A DNA stretch of 43,265 nucleotides, taken from positions 1 through 43,265 of the forward strand of contig JAIRPK010000048.1 of NCBI GenBank assembly GCA_031257015.1, in the 5' to 3' direction. The position numbers were made by a program, and so were the translations under genes. Shown piece by piece: positions 26,746 to 36,517 of this stretch (its first letter is position 1; each line of letters starts with the position of its first letter). Source of the DNA: Tannerellaceae bacterium. GTDB lineage: Bacteria > Bacteroidota > Bacteroidia > Bacteroidales > Tannerellaceae. The notes under the pieces are model-generated. The model made no database searches. It had not been told where the DNA came from and saw nothing but the letters and a program-made list of their open reading frames with translations.

Positions 26746-26886
26746 AATTCATGCAGGTGATGGTGATTATTTTGGCTGGATTAATATTATACAATCTGCC
26801 AAGCCGAATTAAATAAAAAAAGAGAAAGGAAAGACATTATTCCGAAGATGAGAATACAAATTAGTTCCATAGCTTGTTATAAATAA

Positions 26887-26920
26887 AATGCCCGGAAAGC
26901 ATGTGCGCTTTCCGGGCATT
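26887..26920 (-). terminator. Terminator of the susCD operon
   Basis: A perfect 14-bp stem (AATGCCCGGAAAGC with GCTTTCCGGGCATT) around a 6-nt loop. On the minus strand a T-rich tract follows. It begins 26 bp after the susD stop. Confidence 0.88.
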
Positions 26921-26945
26921 GCTTGGTTAGCAGAACGGGAGTCGT

Positions 26946-28691
26946 TTAATATCCCGGATTTTGCTCTAGGAGGTTGTTGCTGCTCATTGCCTCTTCGGAT
27001 ATGGGGAAGCGGTTGAAATGCTTTTTGGCAGCGCCGTCGGCTGGGTGATCCCACCATGCTTCGGTTGTGTATTTGTCCCAGCGGATGAGGTCGGTGCGGC
27101 GGCGGCCTTCGCCGAGGAACTCAATCAACCATTCGTCCAACATGCGGTATTCGTCGAGATTGGTAGCGGTGACGGGATTCGGGTCGGCGTCGGTAAAGTA
27201 ACGCTTCCGTACTGTATTAATTAATGTGGCGGCTGCAGACTTGTCGCCGGAGCGCATCTTACATTCGGCAAGCATATAATAGACTTCTGCCAAGCGGAAG
27301 ACGGGGATGTCGGGATTGCCTTTCAGCGTCTTTTCGGACAGCCATGGGATGGGGGAGAATTTGGCCAGCCGGACGCCGGAGGCTTCTTCGCCCCAACGGG
27401 CGCCTTCTTTGCCGTGGTCGGCTTCGGCGCCAGCTTGAGGGAAGATGCGGGCAATTTGATCGACGATGACTAATGTGTCGGTGGGCTTGACCTGGCGGTT
27501 GCCGCCGTGGCATACTTTGCCGGTGACGGGGTTAACCATTTTGCCGAAGTAAAACATCCCGCGCCATTTACCGTCGCCTTCGTAGGCGCGGAGTTGCTTG
27601 CGTACGTCGGATTCGTGGAATTTGCCGAATGGACTGCCTAAACGGTATGTGCCATTTGGGCTGGGGGCGCTGCTGCCGAAAATATAGGATTTGCCGTTTA
27701 TGTCAAGCGAGGGGACGAGGCAATAGCCGTTGTTGCGGTTGCCTATCTCACCGTTGTCCCAGTATTCACCCATTCCGTAATGGTTGGAGTGAGGGCCGAC
27801 GCTGCGTTCGCTTTGAGCGTTTTGGCTGGGAACAGACCAAATGATTTCCGACGAACGGTCATTATCGAATCCGAAGACTGACCGCCAGTCGTCTTCCAAT
27901 TGATATGCGCCGTAAGTTCCGTTAATAATGTCCTGGCAGATGGCGGCACATTCGGCGAATTTTTCCTGGCGTATGTATGGAACGGCATTGAAATACAGGC
28001 GGGCAAGCATGGTGGCGGCTGCGGCCTGGTTAATGCTTCCTGTCTCCTGCGCTCCGAGCGTGGTTTTCTTCGGAAGTTTGGGCAGCGCTTCTTTTAGGAG
28101 CTGTTCGACGAAGTTGAATGTTTCCACGTCGGTCGCTCGTGCCTGCATTTCGCCTTTGTTTGATTCATAAAGCGGGACGCCGCCGAAAAGGTCAAGCCCG
28201 TGAAGGTAGAAGAAGGCTGCAAGGGACTGGAGCTGCATCAAGATGGCGTCGCGGCTGCCGGAAGGGAAATTAAGCGCGTCGAAATCGACATACTGGTCAA
28301 TGTCGTCCTTGGCACTCCATACTTGCGCTACGCCCATGGAAAAGGCGTTCCATGCGTCGTTAACGCCTGGAGTCGTCGGCGTAAAGTCGTGATTGTACAT
28401 GCGAAGATATGCGCCGCCGTCGTACCAGTCGTTATAGCGCGAGGGTACCAGCATTTCGTCAGTCGTAAATTCCTGAAGGCGGACAAGATTGGAATGGGCC
28501 TGGCCGTCAGCCATCGCCCATGCCCAGTGCGTAAAGGGGCGTCCCATGCGCTGGTAAACCTTGGCCTGCGTGTCGAAAAATAGTTCGGGCGTCGATTGAG
28601 AGAAGTATTCCGGCTCTACGCTGCATGAGTTGAATCCGGCGAAGAAAACGATTGACGCCAGGGCTAGTATTATTATTTTATGCTTTTTCAT
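26946..28691 (-). CDS. SusD/RagB-family nutrient-binding outer-membrane lipoprotein
   Basis: A 581-residue partner of the adjacent SusC porin, anchored to the outer-membrane surface and binding the substrate before import. The lipoprotein signal MKKHKIIILALASIVFFAG ends in FNSC. SusD helical blocks are visible: SRDAILMQLQSLAAFFYLHG, GSINQAAAATMLARLYFNAV and FRLAEVYYMLAECKMRSGD, with the C-terminal block EFLGEGRRRTDLIRWDKY. I chose the ATG giving MKKHK; the ATG seven codons earlier (28712) overlaps the susC stop as TAATG and could allow coupled translation. No glycoside hydrolase or regulator is adjacent, so the substrate is unknown. Confidence 0.93.
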   Translation of the reverse strand: MKKHKIIILALASIVFFAGFNSCSVEPEYFSQSTPELFFDTQAKVYQRMGRPFTHWAWAMADGQAHSNLVRLQEFTTDEMLVPSRYNDWYDGGAYLRMYNHDFTPTTPGVNDAWNAFSMGVAQVWSAKDDIDQYVDFDALNFPSGSRDAILMQLQSLAAFFYLHGLDLFGGVPLYESNKGEMQARATDVETFNFVEQLLKEALPKLPKKTTLGAQETGSINQAAAATMLARLYFNAVPYIRQEKFAECAAICQDIINGTYGAYQLEDDWRSVFGFDNDRSSEIIWSVPSQNAQSERSVGPHSNHYGMGEYWDNGEIGNRNNGYCLVPSLDINGKSYIFGSSAPSPNGTYRLGSPFGKFHESDVRKQLRAYEGDGKWRGMFYFGKMVNPVTGKVCHGGNRQVKPTDTLVIVDQIARIFPQAGAEADHGKEGARWGEEASGVRLAKFSPIPWLSEKTLKGNPDIPVFRLAEVYYMLAECKMRSGDKSAAATLINTVRKRYFTDADPNPVTATNLDEYRMLDEWLIEFLGEGRRRTDLIRWDKYTTEAWWDHPADGAAKKHFNRFPISEEAMSSNNLLEQNPGY

Positions 28692-28711
28692 CCTGTTTTT
28701 CTTTATTGTCA

Positions 28712-31669
28712 TTAGAAGTTCATTTGAAGGCCGAATGTAAACGTGCGTGTTTGAGGATAGATGCCGCCTTTCTTCTCTATGCCGCTGTCCCAGCCGGTAA
28801 TATCGACTTCGGGATTCAAGCCGGGGTAGCTGCTGAAGGTGTAAAGGTTGTTGCCTGTAAAGTATAGCTTTATGCTCTCTACAAGGCGGGTGTGTTTACG
28901 CATCGGCAATGTATAGGCAAGGGTGAGGTTCTGTATCTTCAGGAAAGTTCCGTCATAGAGGAAGTAGTCGCAGGGAGAGGGGCGACCGGTAATCTTCGCG
29001 TTCTTCTCAATCGCATCGTAAAGCATGTTGCCCTGAACGACGTTGCGCAATCCGTACTCAAGCTCTATGGCATTGTATATCGAATAGTCGATCCAGCTGG
29101 TCAGCGTGGCGTTCAAAGACCAGTTCCTGTATGTTACATTGTGAGACCAACCGGCGATCAGGTTCGGCATGAAGCTTTTCTGATATACTCGATCGTCAAC
29201 TTTCCCATTGTCGGAGAGGATGATATTATTATCCTTGTCATATATCTGGATTTTCCCGTCTTCGCTGATGCCGGCGTAGCGGTAAAGGAAGAAGCTGCCT
29301 ACCTCCGTGCCTTCTTCTATGCGGTGAGCGTATTCGACCCAGTTGTTCACATTACCGCCGTTTATGTACGTCTGGTTGCCCCAGAGGGAACCGATGTGCG
29401 TCTTGTTATGGCTCAGGTTGAGCGAAGTACTGTACGTCCATTTGCCGGAGCGGACAACGTCGCCGCCGATTTCCAGCTCCCAGCCGTTATTTTCCATCGT
29501 TCCTATGTTCTTGTACATCTCCGATTCGGTGTTGGGGGGCTGGGGTACTTTTACATTATATATAAGGCCTTCGATCGAGCGGCGATACAAATCGAATTTG
29601 CCGTACAGCCTGTCCTTGAAAATAGAGAAATCAACGCCGAGGTTCCACTCATGCTTCTCTTCCCAACCCAGAACATCGTTAATGTTCTTAGTCACGCCGT
29701 AGGAGTAAGCCCAGGAACCGTCAGGAAGCATCCAGCGCGTATCCGAGCCGTACATCCGGGCGGCATAGTCCGCTGGAAATCCCTCATTTCCGGTTTCGCC
29801 GTATGCAAGGCGGAGCTTGAGATCATTGACCCATGTGGCATCTTCCATAAACGCCTCCCTGGACAATCGCCAGCCAGCAGAGACAGACCAGAACGTACCC
29901 CAGCGATTCTTTGCGGCAAATTTGCTGGAACCTTCGCGGCGAACGGAGGCAGTCGCCATATACGTATCCTTCCAGGAGTAGTTCACGCGGGCAAAGTACG
30001 CAAGCAGGCGCTGAGTAATATCCTTGCTTGAACTCATCTCCGCCAAGCCATCCTTCAAGCGGGCGCCTTCGCTAAGGTTCCAGAACTTGACCAAATCATT
30101 CGTGAAATGACCGTTCTTGGCCTTAAACTCCTCGGCATTGCGCTCGTAGTAACTATACCCGGCGACGGCATTAACGGCATGACTGCCGAACTCGTTAAGA
30201 TAAGAAAGGTAGCCGTCGGTATTCAACAGCTCGATCTTGCTGAACTCCATTTCCGCCCAACCCTTGCGACCGGCACGCAATTCCTCGCGCGAGAACATTG
30301 AACGATAAAAATGCCGTTCCCACTGCCTGTTCTCGTAGGCCACAGTATGACGATAAGAGAGGCCACTGACCGGCAGTATGTTCACCTTTATCGCAACGTC
30401 AGGGCGAAACCACTTGTCCAAACCCTCGTCAGTCTTCAGCGCAGCCTCGCCAATCTCATTCATCTCCGTATTATCGCCAGTCGTCCAAATGTTCCAGCCA
30501 GTCTGGCTCGACGGATCGTAAACAGCCTGCGTAGGATTCGCACGCATGATACCCTCCACCGAAGGCTTGCTCTGATTGCGGCTTGCCTGACGGTAATTAA
30601 CATGCGTCCCAATATCCAACCAGCCGTCAAGAAGCTTGAAATCGGCGTTTATACGACCCGAATAATCCTCACGATTATCTCCACGAAGAACACCACGATT
30701 CTCGTCATACATCACAGTAGTGTAAATCCTGGCAGCATCAGAACCGCCCTGAATCGTCAAAACATGCCGGTTCGACGTCGGGTTAGAACTCAGAGCCTCA
30801 TCCCACCAGTCCGTATCATGACCCTCATCATTCTTCGCACCGGCGTAAGTCTTGATGTAATCCGAAGCGTTCAGCATATTCGGCTTGCCGAAAGACTGCT
30901 TGAACATCACCTCACCGGTATAACTCATTTTCAGCGCCCCGGACTGCGCCTGCTTCGTAGTAATCAAAATAACGCCGCCGGTAGCACGTGTACCGTAGAT
31001 AGCGCCGGCAGACGCATCCTTTAAAACATCAATCGACTGAATGTCCTCCTGCGTAATCGAGCGAATATCGCCGCCAGGCATCCCGTCAATAACAATCAGC
31101 GGCGCACGAGACGTATTTATCGACGCCATGCCGCGAAGCTGGAACGTATTGTCAGAATTGGGACTCCCAGTACCGGAAATAATCAAACCACCGACCTTAC
31201 CCTGCAACGCCGTTGCAATAGAAGAACCACCAACGCCCTGAGGCAAATTCTTCGGCGAAAGCGACGTAATCGAACTCGTCAGCTGCTTCTTCTGCATCGT
31301 CCCGTAGCCAACAACAACAACCTCCTCCAAAGTCTTCGTATCCTCCTTCAGCGTCACATCAACAGACGACCGGCCACCAACGGCAACCTCCTGCGGAACA
31401 TAACCAATAAACGAAAACACCAGCGACGGATTACTCCCGGAAACACGAAGGCTATACCGACCGTCAATATCAGTAATAGCACCGTTAGACGTCCCCTTCT
31501 CCAAAACATTCGCACCGATAATCGGCTCACCACCGGCATCGGCAACCGTTCCAACAACAACCCTCTGCCCCTGCGCAAAAACAAGAGCCGGGAACCATAA
31601 AACACACAGCAGCAACAACACCGACCTGCGGCCGTCGCCACCAACAAACTTTACTAAACTATTATACAT
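28712..31669 (-). CDS. SusC/RagA-family TonB-dependent outer-membrane transporter
   Basis: A 985-residue transporter. A signal peptide (VLLLLCVLWFPALVFAQG) is followed by a carboxypeptidase-regulatory-like domain (VVGTVADAGGEPIIGANV) and the TonB-contact region EEVVVVGYG near 115. The plug domain then shows PLIVIDGMPGGDI and the SusC signature YGTRATGGVILITTK. A long beta barrel ends in a C-terminal phenylalanine (TFGLQMNF). No N-terminal signalling (STN) domain is present, so it is not the anti-sigma-coupled type. A Bacteroidota promoter at 31862-31894 drives the susC-susD unit with a leader of about 190 nt. Confidence 0.95.
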   Translation of the reverse strand: MYNSLVKFVGGDGRRSVLLLLCVLWFPALVFAQGQRVVVGTVADAGGEPIIGANVLEKGTSNGAITDIDGRYSLRVSGSNPSLVFSFIGYVPQEVAVGGRSSVDVTLKEDTKTLEEVVVVGYGTMQKKQLTSSITSLSPKNLPQGVGGSSIATALQGKVGGLIISGTGSPNSDNTFQLRGMASINTSRAPLIVIDGMPGGDIRSITQEDIQSIDVLKDASAGAIYGTRATGGVILITTKQAQSGALKMSYTGEVMFKQSFGKPNMLNASDYIKTYAGAKNDEGHDTDWWDEALSSNPTSNRHVLTIQGGSDAARIYTTVMYDENRGVLRGDNREDYSGRINADFKLLDGWLDIGTHVNYRQASRNQSKPSVEGIMRANPTQAVYDPSSQTGWNIWTTGDNTEMNEIGEAALKTDEGLDKWFRPDVAIKVNILPVSGLSYRHTVAYENRQWERHFYRSMFSREELRAGRKGWAEMEFSKIELLNTDGYLSYLNEFGSHAVNAVAGYSYYERNAEEFKAKNGHFTNDLVKFWNLSEGARLKDGLAEMSSSKDITQRLLAYFARVNYSWKDTYMATASVRREGSSKFAAKNRWGTFWSVSAGWRLSREAFMEDATWVNDLKLRLAYGETGNEGFPADYAARMYGSDTRWMLPDGSWAYSYGVTKNINDVLGWEEKHEWNLGVDFSIFKDRLYGKFDLYRRSIEGLIYNVKVPQPPNTESEMYKNIGTMENNGWELEIGGDVVRSGKWTYSTSLNLSHNKTHIGSLWGNQTYINGGNVNNWVEYAHRIEEGTEVGSFFLYRYAGISEDGKIQIYDKDNNIILSDNGKVDDRVYQKSFMPNLIAGWSHNVTYRNWSLNATLTSWIDYSIYNAIELEYGLRNVVQGNMLYDAIEKNAKITGRPSPCDYFLYDGTFLKIQNLTLAYTLPMRKHTRLVESIKLYFTGNNLYTFSSYPGLNPEVDITGWDSGIEKKGGIYPQTRTFTFGLQMNF

Positions 31670-31861
31670 GCAAATGAATGATTGGTTTTTAATACATTAA
31701 TATATACCTCTCTCAATGGTTTGAATACGCCAAACCGAGCGTTTCTCTTTTCAGATCTCTGGTTATACTTCATAAGCCTACGTTTTTTGAAAAAAATAAA
31801 TCAATAGAATGTCACATCAACAACCTGCGCAAAACAAACGCCCGTATTAACAGACATGGAA

Positions 31862-31894
31862 CAAAGATAGCCCTAAAAACTTAACGAAACCAAA
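31862..31894 (-). promoter_or_regulatory. Promoter of the susCD operon
   Basis: On the minus strand TTTG (31891-31894), a 21-bp spacer and TATCTTTG (31862-31869) form a full match to the Bacteroidota sigma consensus TTTG-N(19-21)-TAnnTTTG. The start site would be near 31855. Confidence 0.75.
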
Positions 31895-31907
31895 CAAAAG
31901 CCAATAA

Positions 31908-32110
31908 ATCAGCACAAACCACCACCCCAACCCCCTCCCGCACAAACACACACACCCACACCCCAACCACCACGCAAAAACACTTGACACACCAAGCACC
32001 CACACATAAAAAACAAAAACACAGACCCACAACCATCAACACACACAACCCGCAAAAACAACACACACATTCGCACAAATCTCACACCACTCCCCAACAC
32101 AACCACCACA
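31908..32110. other. A/C-only tract with G-runs on the minus strand
   Basis: Roughly nine bases in ten on the plus strand are A or C over 200 bp. C-runs at 31925-31928, 31931-31935, 31937-31939, 31955-31957 and 31961-31964 give five G-runs on the minus strand, a possible G-quadruplex just upstream of the susC promoter. Open frames here on the minus strand are composition artefacts. The bias resumes more weakly at 32268-32400. Confidence 0.8.
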
Positions 32111-32113
32111 AAA

Positions 32114-32267
32114 GTTTGAAAAATCAAGCAGCGCTGCTTAAAAAAACCAGCAACGCAGTTTGAAAAATCCGGCAACGCTGCTTGAATTTTCAAACAACGC
32201 TGCTTAAAAAATCAAACAACAGTGTTTAAACAATTAAACAACGCTGTTTGAAAAATTAAACAACAAC
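32114..32267. repeat. Array C: seven tandem 22-bp units
   Basis: Units start at 32114, 32136, 32158, 32180, 32202, 32224 and 32246, exactly 22 bp apart. The consensus is G(T/C)TTGAAAAATC plus AAACAACGCT. Unit junctions form palindromes; the first is the perfect AAGCAGCGCTGCTT. The array lies between the susC promoter (minus) and the DUF177 promoter (plus). Confidence 0.92.
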
Positions 32268-32409
32268 ACAAAAAAAACAAACAACCCCATTTGAAAAAAC
32301 AAACAACAAACACACACAAATCCACCACCGCCATCACCCCCAACAAACAAAAGCACCCTCCCCCCACACATCCACACAGAAAGAAAAACAGACAATCTTA
32401 ACCCAAAAC

Positions 32410-32439
32410 TTGCCCATTCACAGATTTTATCTAACTTTG
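32410..32439 (+). promoter_or_regulatory. Promoter of the DUF177-rpmF-fabH-era-der cluster
   Basis: TTG at 32410-32412, a 19-bp spacer and TAACTTTG at 32432-32439 match the Bacteroidota consensus. Transcription would start near 32446, 20 bp before the TTG start codon of the first gene. Confidence 0.7.
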
Positions 32440-32465
32440 CGCAGATTTTTAACAAACAGAATCCC

Positions 32466-33032
32466 TTGGGAAAGTTCGATACATATAAAATAGATTTCAA
32501 AACACTGCCGCACGGTATCCACGAACTGGAATACAAGCTAGACAACAAGTTCTTTACCGACATCGACGGCGATGACGTCCAAAAAGGAAAAATGAAAATA
32601 TTCCTGACCGTCAAGCACTCAAGTCTAATGGCAGAAATGACCTTCCGGCTCGAAGGCACTGTCCAAGTACCCTGCGACAGATGCCTCGACGATGTGGACA
32701 TACAAATAGAAACACAAAACAGGCTAATAGTCAAATTCGGCAAAGAATACGCCGAAGAAAGCGAAGAGATCGTCACCATTCCAGAAGACGAAGGAGCCAT
32801 CAACCTCGCCTGGTTTATATACGAATTTATAGCACTCGCCGTCCCCATGAAACACATCCACCCCCCCGGCAAATGCAACAAAACAATGTCCTCAAAGCTC
32901 AAAAAACACGCCGCCAAAAACATCCCGACCGACGAAGACAGCGACGAACTGCCGCTGGAAGATGACGACACCATCGACCCCCGCTGGGACGCCCTCAAAG
33001 GCATAATAGAAAACGATATAGAGAATGAATAA
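32466..33032 (+). CDS. DUF177/YceD-family protein with a TTG start
   Basis: A 188-residue DUF177 protein. The family nearly always lies beside rpmF and has been linked to 23S rRNA accumulation. Family blocks are visible: GIHELEYKLDNKFF, VPCDRCLDDVDIQI and the acidic IPEDEGAINLAWFIYEFIALAVP. The frame begins with TTG, read as Met; the protein from here (MGKFDTYKI) has the expected family N-terminus. The nearest in-frame ATG is more than 40 codons inside, so the rare start is well supported. The C-terminus is acidic. rpmF follows after 16 bp. Confidence 0.86.
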   Translation: MGKFDTYKIDFKTLPHGIHELEYKLDNKFFTDIDGDDVQKGKMKIFLTVKHSSLMAEMTFRLEGTVQVPCDRCLDDVDIQIETQNRLIVKFGKEYAEESEEIVTIPEDEGAINLAWFIYEFIALAVPMKHIHPPGKCNKTMSSKLKKHAAKNIPTDEDSDELPLEDDDTIDPRWDALKGIIENDIENE

Positions 33033-33048
33033 TTAAATAAAACAAAAA

Positions 33049-33234
33049 ATGGCACATCCTAAACGAAGACAAGGAAAAGCAAGAACCGCCAAAAGGCGCT
33101 CACACGACAAAGCAAAATTGCCGACAATAGCCGTATGCCCCAATTGCCAGGCATGGCATATATACCATACCGTATGCGGCGAGTGCGGATATTACCGCGG
33201 AAAGTTGGCTATTGAAAAAGCAACCGTCTCCTGA
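33049..33234 (+). CDS. rpmF: 50S ribosomal protein L32
   Basis: A 61-residue ribosomal protein. It starts MAHPKRRQGKARTAKRRSH and carries the zinc-ribbon cysteines CPNC and CGEC near 30-33 and 43-46. The size is as expected for L32 in this phylum. It follows the DUF177 gene by 16 bp, and a terminator-like hairpin follows. Confidence 0.97.
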   Translation: MAHPKRRQGKARTAKRRSHDKAKLPTIAVCPNCQAWHIYHTVCGECGYYRGKLAIEKATVS

Positions 33235-33259
33235 CGCGCCTCAGGCAGAGAGGACGATA

Positions 33260-33296
33260 GAGAGTGTCATTAACTTATTATGGCACTCTCCTTTTT
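33260..33296 (+). terminator. Rho-independent terminator between rpmF and fabH
   Basis: An 11-bp stem (GAGAGTGTCAT at 33260-33270 with ATGGCACTCTC at 33280-33290, one T-G pair) is followed by CTTTTT. It lies 25 bp after rpmF and 18 bp before fabH, so fabH expression would need read-through or its own start. Confidence 0.8.
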
Positions 33297-33314
33297 GATG
33301 AAAAATTCAGCATA

Positions 33315-34310
33315 ATGGAAAAAATAAACGCAATAATAACAGGCATCGGCGGATACGTTCCCGAAGACATTCTGACAAACGAAGACCTTGCAAAAATCGT
33401 CGATACAACAGACGAATGGATACTGTCGCGCGTCGGCATAAGCGAAAGGCGAGTCCTGCGCGAAGGCCTGGGCACATCTTTTATGGGAACCAAGGCAGTC
33501 GAGCAACTACTCGCCAAAACAAATACGAATCCGGAAGAAATAGAAGCCATCATATGTGCTACCACTACTCCGGATTATTTTTTCCCAACCGCTGCCTCAA
33601 TGATAGCTCACAACACAGGCTGTGTCAATGCCCTGACATTCGATATGCAAGCCGCCTGCACAGGCTTCCTCTACGCCCTCGAAACGGCAGCAAACTTCAT
33701 CCGCTCAGGACGCAACCGCAAGCTCATAGTTGTTGCCGGCGACACGATGACTTCCATTACCGATTATACCGACCGGACAACCTGCCCCTTATTCGGTGAC
33801 GGCTGCGGCGCCGTCCTTGTCGAACCCTCGCACGAAGAATTGGGAATCCTGGACGCCGTATTGAAAACCGACGGCAACGGACTGGACTACCTTAACATGA
33901 AAGGAGGAGGCTCCGCCTTCCGCGCCACGCATGACACAGTCGATAAACGGATGCACTTCGTTCGCCAAGACGGCCAAACCGTTTTCAAAAACGCAGTCGT
34001 CTTCATGGCCAGCGCTTCCATCGAAATCTGCGAACGCAACGGCCTCCAACGGGAAAATATAACATGGATCGTCCCCCACCAGGCAAACAAACGCATAATA
34101 GATGCTACCGCCAAACGCCTCGGCGTAGAAGACAAAGTGATGGTCAATATCCAAAAACGCGGCAATACGAGTGCAGGCACAATTCCACTCTGTCTTTGGG
34201 AATTTGAAGACAAGCTGAAGAAAGGCGATACGCTGATTCTGACAGCTTTCGGCGCAGGGTTTACCTGGGGCGCCGTCTATCTCAAATGGGCTTATGACGG
34301 TAACGCATAA
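33315..34310 (+). CDS. fabH: Beta-ketoacyl-ACP synthase III
   Basis: A 331-residue condensing enzyme that starts fatty-acid synthesis by joining acetyl-CoA to malonyl-ACP. The catalytic triad is visible: C115 in [10 protein letters not shown], His near 255 in [10 protein letters not shown] and Asn near 285 in [10 protein letters not shown]. The start at 33315 ([16 protein letters not shown]) matches the family N-terminus; the earlier ATG at 33264 lies within the terminator hairpin. Its last 17 bp overlap era. Confidence 0.95.
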   Translation: MEKINAIITGIGGYVPEDILTNEDLAKIVDTTDEWILSRVGISERRVLREGLGTSFMGTKAVEQLLAKTNTNPEEIEAIICATTTPDYFFPTAASMIAHNTGCVNALTFDMQAACTGFLYALETAANFIRSGRNRKLIVVAGDTMTSITDYTDRTTCPLFGDGCGAVLVEPSHEELGILDAVLKTDGNGLDYLNMKGGGSAFRATHDTVDKRMHFVRQDGQTVFKNAVVFMASASIEICERNGLQRENITWIVPHQANKRIIDATAKRLGVEDKVMVNIQKRGNTSAGTIPLCLWEFEDKLKKGDTLILTAFGAGFTWGAVYLKWAYDGNA

Positions 34311-35184
34311 ATCCGGATTCGTCAACATCGTAGGAAATCCTAACGTAGGGAAATCGACCCTCCTAAATCGTTTGGTCGGGCAACGCCTTGCGATCATTAC
34401 TTCAAAAGCGCAAACCACCCGACATCGCATCATTGGCATAGTCAATACAGATAATATGCAAGTCGTTTATTCCGATACGCCAGGCGTTCTTCGTCCCAAT
34501 TACAAGCTGCAGGAATCAATGCTCAATTTTTCTGAATTGGCATTGGATGATGCCGACATCCTCCTTTACGTAACTGACGTAGTGGAGACTGCGAATAAAA
34601 ATGAAGCGTTTCTTGATAAAGTTCGTAAAGTGACTTGTCCGGTACTTCTGCTTATTAATAAAATAGATCTCTGCGATCAAACCAAGCTAGAAACTATCGT
34701 TGCATATTGGGAAGAGGTATTGCCTCAGGCAATTCCTATACCCGTTTCTGCTCTCGTCAATTTCAATATCGACAATGTTCGGCGAAGAATAGAATCGCTC
34801 CTTCCAGAATCTCCGCCATACTTTGAGAAGGATGCGCTGACCGATAAGCCAGCACGCTTTTTCGTCACTGAAATCATACGCGAGAAAATACTGCTCTACT
34901 ACCAAAAAGAAATTCCTTACGCATCCGAAGTAGTAGTCGAGCTATTCAAAGAAACCGACAAACAGATACACATAAAAGCGCTGATTATCATAGAGCGCGA
35001 TTCCCAAAAAGGCATCATCATCGGCCACAAAGGACAAGCCTTGAAGAAGGTAAATATAATGGCGAGGAAAGACATAGAACGCTTTTTTGAGAAAAGCGTC
35101 TTTTTGGAGACTTTTGTCAAAGTTGAAAAGGACTGGCGCAATCGCGATACATTGTTAAAAACTTTTGGCTATCGCTTAGATTAA
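34294..35184 (+). CDS. era: GTPase Era
   Basis: A 296-residue GTPase for 16S rRNA maturation and 30S assembly. The P-loop GNPNVGKS is at 14-21, DTPG (switch II) follows near 64, and NKID near 124. The C-terminal KH RNA-binding domain is seen in [20 protein letters not shown]. It overlaps fabH by 17 bp, and der follows after 19 bp; this order is conserved in Bacteroidota. Confidence 0.97.
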   Translation: MTVTHKSGFVNIVGNPNVGKSTLLNRLVGQRLAIITSKAQTTRHRIIGIVNTDNMQVVYSDTPGVLRPNYKLQESMLNFSELALDDADILLYVTDVVETANKNEAFLDKVRKVTCPVLLLINKIDLCDQTKLETIVAYWEEVLPQAIPIPVSALVNFNIDNVRRRIESLLPESPPYFEKDALTDKPARFFVTEIIREKILLYYQKEIPYASEVVVELFKETDKQIHIKALIIIERDSQKGIIIGHKGQALKKVNIMARKDIERFFEKSVFLETFVKVEKDWRNRDTLLKTFGYRLD

Positions 35185-35203
35185 CAACTAAATAAACATC
35201 ATA

Positions 35204-36517
35204 ATGGGAAATATAGTAGCAATTGTAGGCCGCCCTAACGTCGGCAAATCAACATTATTTAATCGTTTAACGCAAACGAGACAAGCAATCGTGGATGAAG
35301 AAGCCGGCACTACCCGCGACCGTCAATACGGCAAAGTTGATTGGAATGGACGTGAATTTTCGCTAATTGACACTGGTGGATGGGTAGTAAACTCAGAAGA
35401 CGTCTTTGAAGAAGAAATAAACAAACAAGTTCAGATAGCCATCGAGGAAGCCGAGCTTATTCTTTTAGTTGTAGATATAATGAATGGATTGACCGACCTT
35501 GACAGTGAAGTCGGCAAACGATTGAGAATCTCAAATAAGCAAGTCATTGTCGTAGCAAACAAAGCCGACAACTTCAGACTACATAATTATGCAGCTGAAT
35601 TTTACTCTCTGGGATTGGGTGACCCCGTATGTATTTCCGCCATCAACGGTTCATGCACCGGCGACCTACTTGACAATATCCTTTCTGCCCTTCCAGAAAA
35701 AAAAGCGGAAGACTGGAATGAAGAACTTCCACGTATTGCCATAATCGGTCGTCCTAATGCGGGGAAATCATCTCTTATCAATTCTTTTATAGGTGAGGAG
35801 CGACACATTGTTACTGAAATTGCCGGTACAACACGCGATTCCATCTATACTGAATATGACAAATTTGGATTGCACTTCTACTTGGTTGATACTGCCGGGA
35901 TAAGAAAAAAGGGAAAAGTTAATGAAGACTTGGAATACTATTCTGTGATACGCTCCATACGTGCTATCGAAAACTCGGATGTGTGTATTTTAATGCTTGA
36001 TGGTACCCGTGGAATAGAAAGCCAGGATATTAACATCTTTTCTATTGTCCAAAAAAACAAAAAAGGTCTAGTTGTATGTGTAAATAAATGGGACTTGGTT
36101 GAAGATAAAAGTCAAAGAGCAATTGCCTACTATGAAAGTACCATACGTGAACGTCTTGCTCCATTCTCCGACATTCATATCCTTTTTATCTCTGCAACAA
36201 CAAAGCAACGTATATTCAAAGTCCTAGAAACAGCCAAAATTGTATATGAAAACCGAAAAAGACGTATTCCTACTCCAAAGCTCAATGAAATCATGCTTCC
36301 TATTATTGAAAATACTCCGCCTCCTGCCTGGAAAGGTAAATACATTAAAATAAAATATGTAACACAACTTCCCACGGCCATTATCCCAACATTTGTCTTT
36401 TTCTGTAACCTTCCTCAATGGGTCAAAGAGCCTTACAAGCGATTTCTGGAAAACCAACTTCGTGAAAATTGGGAACTAAAAGGTACCCCGATACAAGTAT
36501 TTATCAGAGAGAAATAA
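35204..36517 (+). CDS. der: GTPase Der (EngA)
   Basis: A 437-residue double-GTPase required for 50S ribosome assembly. The two P-loops are GRPNVGKST (9-17) and GRPNAGKSS (about 182-190), each with its DTGG or DTAG switch and an NKxD motif (NKAD, NKWD). The C-terminal KH-like domain ends the protein. It is the last gene of the cluster. No clear terminator follows directly; a weak hairpin lies about 210 bp on. Confidence 0.97.
   Translation: MGNIVAIVGRPNVGKSTLFNRLTQTRQAIVDEEAGTTRDRQYGKVDWNGREFSLIDTGGWVVNSEDVFEEEINKQVQIAIEEAELILLVVDIMNGLTDLDSEVGKRLRISNKQVIVVANKADNFRLHNYAAEFYSLGLGDPVCISAINGSCTGDLLDNILSALPEKKAEDWNEELPRIAIIGRPNAGKSSLINSFIGEERHIVTEIAGTTRDSIYTEYDKFGLHFYLVDTAGIRKKGKVNEDLEYYSVIRSIRAIENSDVCILMLDGTRGIESQDINIFSIVQKNKKGLVVCVNKWDLVEDKSQRAIAYYESTIRERLAPFSDIHILFISATTKQRIFKVLETAKIVYENRKRRIPTPKLNEIMLPIIENTPPPAWKGKYIKIKYVTQLPTAIIPTFVFFCNLPQWVKEPYKRFLENQLRENWELKGTPIQVFIREK

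Noticed and set aside
28892..30031. 379-codon plus-strand frame antisense to susC
   Set aside because: It is a shadow of the susC coding sequence on the other strand; susC has complete family motifs while the antisense frame has none.
31847..32193. Overlapping hydrophobic minus-strand frames upstream of susC
   Set aside because: Composition artefacts of the A/C-only tract, giving Gly/Val/Cys/Trp-rich peptides with no start signal.
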